This document shows positions 50,501-62,500 of a stretch of 64,000 nucleotides of DNA, one piece after another. The notes under the pieces were generated by a model. It ran no database searches. It worked only from the letters and a program-made list of their open reading frames with translations, and was not told where the DNA came from. The number at the start of each line of letters is the position of its first letter. The stretch's first letter is position 1. Source of the DNA: Xenopus tropicalis (lineage: Eukaryota; Chordata; Amphibia; Anura; Pipidae); NCBI RefSeq assembly GCF_000004195.4, contig NC_030684.2, positions 106,097,929 to 106,161,928 of the forward strand. The letters run 5' to 3'. The position numbers and the translations under genes are program-made.

Positions 50501-53500
50501 CAGCTAGGAAGACAGCTTCTTGTGGCAGAGGGGAACCGGAAGTCCGCGCATACCACAAGTAACTGGGGGAGTTTAACATCGGAAAAAGTTCTCTGCTTGT
50601 TCCCATGTTAAAAGGTTACTGAACATGCGATGGCTTAACTCATTAAAGGATTAAATGTCCGGATTTTGAAGCGGATTGCCGGATTTTTTTTTTTGAGAGA
50701 CCAGATGCCGGATTTTAGAGCGGGCCCCCCAGAGTGCCGGTTTTTGGAGCGTGCCGGATATTGGGACGCCGGATAAGGGGTCCAATACCTGTACTCCAAT
50801 TAAAAAATGTTCCATTTACCACCACTCTTTGTAATCTATCCTTCAGCCAGTTCTTTATCCAAGTACAAATATTATTGTAGGGACCCATAGGGTTAAGCTC
50901 CCTATGGTGTTATCCCCTACCCTTATCTTATCTGTGCTGTTATAGGGCAGAGCCCTTTACACTCAGATTACAGTGTTAAGCTGCTCCCTATAGGTCTAGT
51001 GCAGGTTGACCACTCCCCTTGGCAGACTATATAGTGTCTTGCACAAGGGAGTGTCTTCCTCTCTGGCTGCTGTTGTCTCAAGGCTTCACGTCACTGAGCC
51101 TGAGGCATTAGGCCCCAGTAAAGAAAACCTGCCATTTGTAAAGTCGGGGACAGGGCCCCGTGAATGAGAACAAGCCAGCACAGTTAGTTATATTAAGAGC
51201 ACCCTCTAGAAGTGGTGAGCATAGTCAGCTTATTCAGTAAGGGCAGCACTGGCCCCATCAAAGGAGACTGTACGGGTTTAGTCTAACCCAGGCTTTGTAT
51301 GCCTTGCTGTAGGGACCACAGTTAAGACATAGGTTTCAGGCAGTACCTTACCCTGAACCATAGTTGGCTGGAGGGGATCCGTTCCAGTAAAGGGCATCCA
51401 TTCCTGGGCTCGCAACTAATACTCTGCATATCCTTCAAGTGGGTTATACTGTTCCTTAAGTGTCACATCTGCTATTATTCTCTGTGACCATTCCATCTGC
51501 TGTGTCTGTGAGTATAATCCCTGCTGCACTATTAAGTTGTGCCTTGTCCAATAAACTTGTACTATAGTTCATCAGCAAGAACCTTTCTGGTGTCCATTCT
51601 TCTATCTGCACCACACAAGCTCCACATAGTTGTAGTTCAACTACACCCTCAGCTCCATTAATACCTCCCATATAGCGGAGGCCCACTCCTGTGTATTAAG
51701 GTCGCATGTAACACATGCTCTATGCCTATCACTAGCCTGGGTTTTGCCATATCATAGCCAAACAAGTGTTACATTATGTTCCAATAATTCTTCATTTAAA
51801 TTAGTAACCTTCTGTGTAGTACTGTATCAAATGGTTTAGCAAAATCTAAGTAGATCACATCCACTGTCATCCCAGAATCTAGTTACGCTCCCATCCTCAT
51901 AGAATGTAATTGCATTTTTTTGGGCAAGACTAAAACAATGCTGGCACAAACATAATATTGTCATTACAATAAGTAGCCTTATTACCCTTTCTAGAAGCTT
52001 TCCTCCCTCTGATACCAAACTCACATACCAATAGTTTTTAGGTTGAGAGTGAATGCCTTTTTGAATATTGTAGATGATACTGAAGAAAAATGACTTATCA
52101 GTTTTAATTTGTGAGAAAAATGTATAGTTATTATACAAACTCACATGTTTTACAAAACGTTTATACCTTTTACCCATTCTGCAGTATAACAATAATTTAA
52201 AGATCAGTGACATAGAAATTACCTAGTATTACCTATATTATTAGTTTCATTAATAGTTTTCTTTTTTCCCAAAATGGTTTATATATTAAATTATTTGTGA
52301 GTTCCTCAACCTAACATTTTTATGAGCTTGCAAACGACACACTCATGCTGTGAACTTCCACTGGTTTAACTGGCTGGTACTAGCACAAGTCAGCAATTTG
52401 CAATCCATACCCGACATCAACATGCTTGAGTGGTTTTCAGCAGGAAAAAAATTGTTGATAAAGCACACTAATAAACTGTTGATATCACATAAAATAATAA
52501 GTAAACATACACTATACAATGTATATACGATACATAGTTACATAGGGTTGAAAAAAGACCAGAGTCCATCAAGTTCAACCCATCCAAGTAAACCCAGCAC
52601 ACACAACCCACACCTACCAATCTATACACTCACATACATAAACTATATATACAACCAGTAATACTAACTGTAGATATTAGTATCACAATAGCCTTGGATA
52701 TTCTGATTGTTCAAGAACTCATCCAGGCCCCTCTTAAAGGCATTAACAGAATCTGCCATTACCACATCACTAGGAAGGGCATTCCCCAACCTCACTGCCC
52801 TCACCGTGAAAAACCACCTACGCTGAAACAATGTGCAGAGGCCTGCAGCTATTTGCTCAATGCCCCATACAGTGGGCAAGTGCAAAAAATGCAGGCTTTT
52901 TTTTTTTCTTTGCATGCTGCGTAGGGTATTGTAAACAAGCCTTATAATATTTACTATCAACTCCCCATCCACATACTTTTTTGACTGAACGACTGGGATG
53001 TTTTTGGCTATAACCCTGATTTAACCATGGACACATCCAGACACACAGGAGCTGTCTCAGGGCATAATTACTGTTGATTTTGGGCCCAGATAGGGGGGTC
53101 TGTTTTGGCACAATTTAGCACTCATCTGTGGCAATAATTACATTTAAATAAATTCCTTCCACTGCCAAGGTCAGAATTGAACAAAGTGCCTCAGTACTGC
53201 AAGGCAGGAATGGCTGACAATCTGAGCTGCTATGGGGCAGTGTAGAAAACATTTAGAAAATAATGTCAGTTGGGCAGAAAATTTCTGGCTGTTGGAAAAT
53301 AGTATCATTTTTTGGATTCACATTATTGGGCACCATCAGATTAAATTTTGACACAAACTGAAAACAACATCCTACCTCTGAATTTGCCAATATAACCTTA
53401 GTGGATCACATGGCGTCTTCTGGGCAAAGAACAATGAAAAAATCCTTAAAGTGACAATATGTTGCTTTGAAAAAGAAAGTAGAAGGGCATATTATGCCAG

Positions 53501-56500
53501 CTAATGGATAAGATTTTGACCATTTTTCTGGTTGCTTAGGACAATAATTACAAAAATAAAAGTATTTGATTTAAAGAACGTTGCTATTCAAAAATGACAA
53601 AATGCAGCTGGGGTTTAGAGCTGAAGTCTTCATTGTATCATACGTTTTACCTATGTGGTCTATATGAGCAGTAACATATTTTATTACTGACTTATTTACC
53701 TGTACATTGCAAGAACGGTAGTTTTTGGTTGGTCCAATACAATTCGATCCCCCATCTGCCCTAAGAAAGAAGAACATAGAAAAGGTGCAATTAGGAAAAC
53801 CATCCTTTTGTTGAAGAAACAATTTTTATTTTGTGCTTAAATTCTTGAAAACAGCAGTAAAATATGATACAAATTATCACAGAACCCAATTATAGTGGAA
53901 CTGTGCTCTGCCCCACAGCACAGTATATGCACAGAGTATGAACCTTCCAACACTTCAGTTCTGACAAACAAGATACTTTAGGCTTCCCCCCCTTCTCCAT
54001 ATAGACCTTGCCTACTTATTTATTGCCAAATTAAAGAGTGAGGTGCTCAAGGCTTCTCCTCTTGATTCCTCCATCTAGTGTGGTCCCTATCTTCAACCTG
54101 GAAACACGTACAGGCCAATCAGCTCTTCATCTGTAGATACTGACATGATAAAAGGAAGGCCTGGACCCAATGTCTTATCATATTGTCAGCATACTTCTAG
54201 CAAGCTCAAACTCTGTCCTTTTTTTGAAAATTCAATACCTTTTTGGGTACTTGATTTGAAAATGTCCAGTGCAAACAAAAAGCAAGTCCCATTATCTATT
54301 TTCCCTCTATAAGCAAAGAAATTAAAAAAAGTATCCCTGGAAATTGTTTTCAAATGATGGTAACTGTGGAATGAATACAAGAGTATAAAAAAAGACCTTT
54401 AATAGTTAAAGGCACATTTTAAATAAAGTCTAAAGTAACCATGGTTGGCGCCAGTTTATGTGGTATTTGTCTGTGTCTTTATTCAGTCTGTCTGTATACC
54501 TTAAATCTGACCACAGACCCCCCCCCCAACCATCCCACCAGGGCCAGATTTAGGGAAGAGCAGAGACATTTACCCAGGCACTATAACAGGGACTAGAGAA
54601 GACATACTGATAAACATACAAGGGACACATTATTATATTGTGTTATGTTAGGTACATCCAGCTCAGGAAATTGTTGAATTATAACTTAGAGAATCCATAA
54701 TCTGCTGAAGGCATTGCCAAGGGTTCCCTCTAAAAAACAAGCTTTTTCAATTGAAATATAACTAATAAATTAATTCTAAAAAACTAGCAAAGCTAAGACT
54801 TGAACAGGTATTCAAAATATGCTGTAGGGATGGAATCCACTAATCATTCAATATACTTTCTCCTGTGTGCAGGACGCATATCATACACCACAATGAAAAG
54901 CTAATAGCAGGACGAATTCCCAGCAAAATCGGTGAATTCAGTTGTGGCAAAGTTTTTCATGAAGTTACAGTAAAAATTCACTGCAAACATTCACCTAGGA
55001 AATGGCGAAAAATGTTGCCATCTATTTGCTCTGATTTTGCTAAATCTCCTGGTTTTCGTGGACGCACGAGCAAAGCAAATCTGTTGAGGTTTGTTCATCT
55101 TTAATTATCAGTTCTTTTTTGGGGTGCTTACAAAAAGAAAGGACAATGGTAGTTGCAATTGATGCATAATTTCTGTATAGGTATCTGAAGCACATCAGAC
55201 CAATGTTTGGGGGTGTATTAAAGGAGAAGGAAAGCCTAAGTCATTTGGGGGTGCCAAAATGTTAGGCACCCCCAAGTGGCTTTAATCGCTTACCTTGTAC
55301 CCCGGGCTGGTGCCCCTGTTAAGAGAGAACCGGGGTACCTGCGAGCACTTCCTTTTTCCATGTTAGAGTGAAAAGCCGAAATTTAACAAGAAAGTTGGCT
55401 TTTCACTCTAATGCACATGCGCTGGCCCAGGGATTTCACCGTAGAAGAAACTCGGAAGAAGGAAGCGCTCGCTACATGTACCCCAGGCTGGTGAAATTTT
55501 CTCCGAACAGGGGCACCAGCCCGGGGTACAAGGTAAGCGATTAAAGTCACCCCCAAGTGACTTAGCCTTTCCTTCTCCTTTAAATATCTTGCTGAAGGAC
55601 TCACTGACTTTATGTCATGCCGCTATTTTTAAGCCATTCTGACCACCATGATCACTATTACTCTAAGGGGAATTGTAATATTCTTCATTAGACATGCTTA
55701 GAAGTGGCGTAATCTTTAGGAGCAAAAATAATTTTTTCAGTAAGAAGTTTTATAACATACACTATGCACTGGTGCATACTATCAAATTAGCAATCTCTTA
55801 CTGTCAGAAGTAGTCACTAAACAGTTGTTAGGCTTGCAAAAGATAAATTAGATTTATTCAAAGGAAAATCTATTTGTGCAATCAGGAACAGCATTACTTT
55901 TAAAGGAGAAGGAAAGGTAAAAACTAAGTAAGCTTTATCAGAAAGGTCTATATAAATACAGCCATAAGCACTCACAGAAACGCTGCACTATCAAAAGTCC
56001 TCTATCAAAAGAAACAAAGGATTTCTTGTCTCCTTTTTCATAAACATGATCTTATGGTATCCTCTCTTAGAAAAATCCTTAATTCCTGGGGCCAGAGTGT
56101 ATACAGTTCTCTCCTCTCTCATCTCTCCCCTCTCCCGCTCCCCCCTCCCATAAGAATTCATGAAACTCCCTCCCCCTTCCTTAGGAATGTGTGATCTGAG
56201 TTATAACGGCTAGAGCTACAGCAGGAAGCTATGAAGACCAAGCTAAAATGGCAGCTGCAATCTTAAACAAACAAAGAAAGCTTCTAAGGCTGTTTACTCA
56301 TGTATGATAATGGTTTCTGCAGAATAAATAAAGTGTTCTAGGTGGCACTAATGTGGCGAATCTATTGGCAGTAAAATGCCAAAATGACTTCAATGCTGCA
56401 TATATTGACCTGAGCTTATTCAGTTGCTATTATGACAAGGTGCATTAACACTATCTGGACTTCTAAATGTAATTATAACCATTATTCTTATTGCTACTAT

Positions 56501-59500
56501 GATCATTATTATTATTAACACATATTTATATAGTGCCAACATATTCCACAGCGCTGTACAATACATGGATATAAACACTGATCATACAGATTTACATGCA
56601 AAAACAACCAGTAACTGATACAAAAGGTAAAGAGGACCATACACAGACATACACAATTCCATACACTGGAAGGAAAGCATGATGGTTCTTACAAGTCAGA
56701 GATAAACTATTTCCCAAACCCCATTAGGCTAGCAGAGTAACGCAATGCCTCACCTTGTTTTATTGTAAAGTGATGGATGGGGTGGTATATTATTATAATT
56801 AGTAGTAGTAGTATAATTTACATGTATTTATATGGCATAATAACATATTTTGTAGGACTGTACAATAAACAGGTGGGTATATTTCCCTTTAATGTATCAG
56901 GAAAGCCTGCTGTGTTTTAGCAAGAGCAAGCGGTTTCACGACAGTTACATAAGATATGAAAGCTGAACATTTTGTGAAAAAAAGAGTCTAAAAGGAGAAA
57001 TGCTATAAAAAATAATACATGTGTTCCAAGAAGCAGAAATGTACAGCATAGTTTTTCTTTAATTAGATTCAAATTTTATCCAGCACGCGAAACAAGTTTC
57101 CACAAGGTAATCATTCTGTAACTGTATCTTGAGCCTCACCCAAAGGGTGAATGCAGTGTAAATAAAATATCGCCACATCATCACAAATGAGAAGTTGTTA
57201 TCTGTGTCATATCAGTGGTACAGTGCATTTATACTGTAGACCAATAGGAATAGAGGGAGTGATTGTCATGGTGTGAACTGTAGATGGCAGCAAGTGTATT
57301 TAGGACATTTCTCATAGCAATATGGCTGTTTCTCTGGCGTTAAAGTTAATATTTATATACCAGACATAAGCTATTGCTTTATAGGTGAAAGAGTGGCTTA
57401 GTGACTAAGATGAAAGGGAATGAGCACACTCTTACAATATTTTTTAATTTTAAGTCTTTTTTTTTAACTATGCCTTTATTTCAGCACTATATTGTCAGCC
57501 ATGGAGTGTTGTAGAGATATAGATCTACCTTACTATCATTTTGTATTAGCCCTAGACAGATGGCTTGGATTTTGCTATGGTTGGTGGGAGGAGGTGTTCC
57601 CTACAAAAAAATTTGGGTTATAGTTCAGCACAAATAGTCAGAAGTATACAGCTGAGGATTCCAGGTGTCTATGAGCCACTCCAAAAGTATATCAAAAGAC
57701 AAAAAGGAATCAAACAGCTCAAGGCAGCATTTGAAAACTGCAGTGAATTTAATGGCAGTGTCAGCACACTACATGTTTAGGGCAGAGCGCTTTCTCAAGG
57801 TTTTCCCTATCCAGGCGTGACATCATGATTTATAAATGGATGCTAGGAAATGTCCTCCCAATGGGTAAGCAATGTTAAATAATATTAACAACAAAAAAGA
57901 CCACTGTGGAGACAGCTTGGTAGGTTTTAAGATACACCTTCATGTAACCAGCTAGTGGTCTGGATCCCCTTAGCAAAAACTGTTCAGGAAGTGGGGCACT
58001 AAAGCCTGAATTGCTCTTCTGTACTGGGGTCCTTTTAAAGGGGATATATACCATAAATTTTTACAATGCACTAAACCATGTTAAATAATGTAATAGAAGT
58101 AAGTGCTTTTATTTTAATCACTTTGGGTTCAGATATGTCCATAACTGCTTGAAAACTGTGCTCTACCCAGACCTTTTGCAAGCTTCCGGTTTAGGGTTGA
58201 CACCAGGCTACCCAGACACATTGACTAGGAGAGAGGATGGAAGGCCAAAAAGGAAGAACTTCTGTTTTCTAATCATTATATTAAAGTGTGTCAGGAAGTG
58301 GTCACTAAACTTATGGGCTAATAATATAGAGATTTAAATAATATACTTAGATACAGTGGCTTTGTCCTAGCAACTAGGTGGAGAGCACTTGTAGGGGATT
58401 TAAAGCCATAGGGACTGTTAACCCTACCCCTACAGGTCCCTACACCACACTTGCTTGGCTTCTAGGTCATGCTTTCTCTTGGATTTTTGAAATGGGACTA
58501 TGACTCAATAGGATGGCTATGGGAGGGTTATACTAGTAAAAATCTCACATACATTCATCAAAAGGAACATACAGAACCAGGCAGGACACACAAATTGACA
58601 TGGTGTGGAAGGTATAGTGCAAATGCTAATCAGTATTCACACAATTCTACAACTAAAACCCATGTTTACAGTGCAAACTCTTTCTTGAAATACCTTTAAG
58701 ATTGTAATTCTGAACTATGCTAGTTACCGTACTCTCTAACATAAAAAGATAATTTATTCTTGTTCTTATTATGTTCAGTCTCAAAAAAAAAAAAAAAAAC
58801 AACAATAAAATGACCAGTTTCAGTTATTCTGTAAACAATAATAAAGAGTCCCTTACCTGCGGGAGTAGCACTGGCGCTCTCTGAAGCTTACTCCGCCCCC
58901 ACATGTACGGCTGCACTCTTTCCATTCTCCCCAATTGTCCCAAAAGTCACTTTGCCGTTTGGGCCTTCGTAACTACAAAAAAGCAGTTGGGGTTATTACT
59001 AGTTGTTTACTGCAATGATAAACAAAACTATTTATCTGGAACAACATACTGTAGATACAAAAGAGATATAGTGCCAGTGTATCACCAGCTACTGGAGATA
59101 GGGTTGTTACCAGCTTTCATAAAACATTTGGTGATTGGATATAGGGTTTCATATGAAATATACTCAATTGGCTTAGATTTGAAAAGATCGAGAAGAAAAA
59201 CAGGTCAATGAGCATGATATCAGCAGTAAATGGAAAAAGGAGCAGTGCCAAGTTTGTGCGGAAAGATAATCAGTTCCATTTGAGGAGAAAATAGCTAGGA
59301 AGCAATTAGTCATCTGGGTCTGAAAATCAGGGGTTAGTTAAAGGAGAAGGAAAGGCTAATAAAGAGTTAATCTCAAGCTGCAGGCATACCTTCAGTTCTC
59401 TCAATACTGCCCTTAAGTCTCCCCATATTTCACCTGTTCAGGTGATCAGAAGCCTCATAGGAAAAAAAAATGCTAAGCTCTGTAAACAGGGTCGGACTGG

Positions 59501-62500
59501 GCCAAGGGTAAAACCCGGTGGGCCCTGGTGGCACAGACCCGACCCTTGTTGGTGCTCCCCTGGCCGACCATTCCTCCTCTGATGCGCGCTCAGGGAAGGA
59601 CGTCGGGTGCGGGACCCTGTGGAGGGTTAGGGAGGTTCAGCGGGGGGTTAGGGGGTGCGGGGGACGCAGCCAGCGGGGGCACCTGCAGGGCCCTGCACCC
59701 CCAGTCCAACCCTGTCTGTAAACAAAATTCCCATAATGCCACGCTCCTGCACCAAGACCAAGACCCCGCTACATGCACAGTTTGTAAGACTATGAGGAAG
59801 CTTCCCGCTGATTGGCTCAGATCACACATTTCTAAGGGGGGGAGTTCTTAGCATTCTTATAGGAGAGGGGAGAGAGCTACACAGACTCTGGCACAGGGAA
59901 AAAGGAGACAAGAAATCTTGTGTTTCTTTTGATTGTATAAATACATTTTTTTCTTTTGATTCTTTGTAATTGTATAAATAAATGGATATGACTGAAATTA
60001 AACAGAAAATTTACCAACATGTCCACACACTTTACCATTTGTGCCATTTCATGTAAATTTCTGTCATAATTCTCAGAATTAGGGTTCTTGAAGGTGTGCT
60101 AGACACAAGTGCTGGAGATAACTCAAAGTACACACAAAATTAAATCAGATAACCTATAATAACCTAAAGTATATTGTTGAATTTATAAGAAGGACTTAGG
60201 TTAGTAGAAAGGCCCAAAGCCCCAGGTCTAGCATGCTCCTAGTGTATTAATAAAAGTATTTTTTACAGTCCTGGTAAGTGTACAGTCCATTAGTTCATTA
60301 AGTTCAACCCCTTCAAATGACCCTTAGCACAGATATATAAACCTCTAGCTATATACTAGAATGTTTTTAGTTATCGGCGCGAATGTAAAGCATATAACAG
60401 CTGCCCTAGAAATAACCCTATCAGTTTGTGCATATCTTATGTAAAATCTAAAGTCTTTTAATTTGACAATTACTTCAGCTTATATTCCTTTAGGCCTCAA
60501 ATCAATCACAGGAAAAAGGGAAAAAAAAGTTTGCAGTCAATGATTTCCAGTGGAACAAAGTGTTAAAATGTTCTCTGTGACTTGCCTTAACAAAGGAACT
60601 TAATACAACAAATCCACATTTATTCATAACAAAACCATAAAGGGAAATTTGGCTTTCCCAAGATACTGTACTGTTGTTGAGGCTGCATATTCTTATGGTG
60701 GTCTCTCTTTCCCTCACACTGAATGTGGTGGGGCAGTAGGAATTTTCCTGTCTTCCCACTCTTGGTTGAAACACATGCATAACCTTTCAGCCTTTATATT
60801 CAAAACTTTCCAAGTGCATGGTGATTGGATTTTCTACTGTCCCCCTGTATATCTTGCCATCATTTACAGACCACCTTCAGCTTCCTTTACCACCCTCCTT
60901 CCTGTCTGATTTTAACACGTGGCTCTCTATAAGGGTCGCCACCTTTTGGTGCATGTAACTCTGGGGGGACATGTGACATCACGGCGGTAGACTGGTGACA
61001 TCACGGGACGGGACAATTATGTATCAATCGCCCAATTGCTTCATTTCCCAAATTGGGAAAACCGACAGTCAATTTTGATCCAGACGGCCCTTCCAAAAAC
61101 TATGCTGTCCATGACAAAACTGGACAGGTGCAAACCTACTTTCTGTCTTTCTCTGTACTGACAGTCATACAATTCAATGTTGCACTTTCAGGTGCATGAT
61201 TTTGTTTCAGTTAGCAAACTGCCAACCATCGCTTGTAAGTTGTTCCAGTGGCAATATTGGCACCATATGGGTAAGTCCAACAATTAAAAAAAAAGAGCAA
61301 CTACATGTGCAAAGGGCATGGGGAGTCCTGTATTTATTTCCTGGTCAATGTCAGGTGTAAAATAAAGGGCACAGTGGTGCAAGTAAACAGAGATGTAAGT
61401 GCTTTATATATGCTATGCAGACAGACATCTATTTATTGCACTTCCTATACCCTTACCTGAAAATTCAGATCACTGGTTTTAGCATGTCAAGTTCACTCTT
61501 AGTCTAGTATGTACAGCCCTCAGGCCAACATCTGCTGTGGATTTACAGACTTTAAGCATCAGAATATTAAATATATATTTGGCTAAAGACTAAAGGGCAG
61601 AATTAGAGAAGATGACTATAACACCGTTGGAGACATTCTCTCATTGCAAATCTTCAACAAAAGCAAAACATTTCCTTATACAGACATGAGCTTTGCACAT
61701 CTGTGCACATCAGCTATATCTAGTTCCGATGTGAGCTTAAATCATGTATTTATTTCATTAGACACGGCATCCAGATTAGGAAGTAACAATTAAAACATTA
61801 TTGTAAATTCCCAAATTTACTAATTTAATTGTTGAATAGGGTCAGTCACCCCAGACAACATGGGGTTCTGGTATACAGCATATTGAACCAATGTCACTAA
61901 CCAATACACTCATGCTGAATGTTTTTGTACATTTACCCTTTTATTGCAAGAAAGAAGTATATAGCACAGGTCAATACAAGACAACATATTGCCTAGTGTT
62001 AGCAACCTGTTAACAATGTCAATGGCTGTGCCTGTGTGTATGTAAGAATTAGGACCTGTGTGTATGTAAGAAGTAGGACACGTGTATCTAGTCTTCTCTG
62101 TCCTACTTCATACAATTTTACTAATTCCACTGGCTTACCAGCATTACTATTCTCCTTGCTAAAGTCTGCTTCAGATAATGCAGAAATATACAATGTAAGA
62201 TGAGAGACTGTTGCATTTTCATGTTTGTTGAACATCATTACACAGGAATATTCCAGACTCTGCACATTGACAGACTGTCTATCTTCCAAGTTGATACACA
62301 AACCGAGCTATGTGACAAAAGTCGCTGGGAGAGGCTTGTTTTTATAGCTACAAGAACGGGTTAATTAATGCAAAAGTCATCTCAGCCTATTCAGAGAGAT
62401 GAAGCTTCTATCAATAAAATGTAGACCTTTTTACCCATTGCGATTGTCATTACGGCATACATGCCCTCTAGCACTAATGATGTTCAATATATAATAAGCC

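Larger units (their letters stand above)
48560..52085 (-). mobile_element. Dead CR1 copy carrying four later insertions
   Basis: Pieces on the - strand line up in order with the CR1 at 11212-15008: 3' tail and C-terminus (48560-48989), the GGCTACTAAAGCAAATAAAG region (49253-49346), the GTGCATAACTTTTCC and palm regions (49605-49862), the NWLKD region (50792-50875) and the upstream reverse-transcriptase part (51774-52085). Insertions separate them: a hAT MITE (48990-49252), a MITE at about 49347-49604, a TA-flanked MITE (49863-50791) and a solo LTR (50876-51773). Confidence 0.82.

Noticed and set aside
59518..59851. Overlapping GC-rich open frames at 59.5-59.85 kb
   Set aside because: They lie inside the hAT MITE at 59487-59714, whose ends and 8-bp duplication explain the GC-rich sequence.
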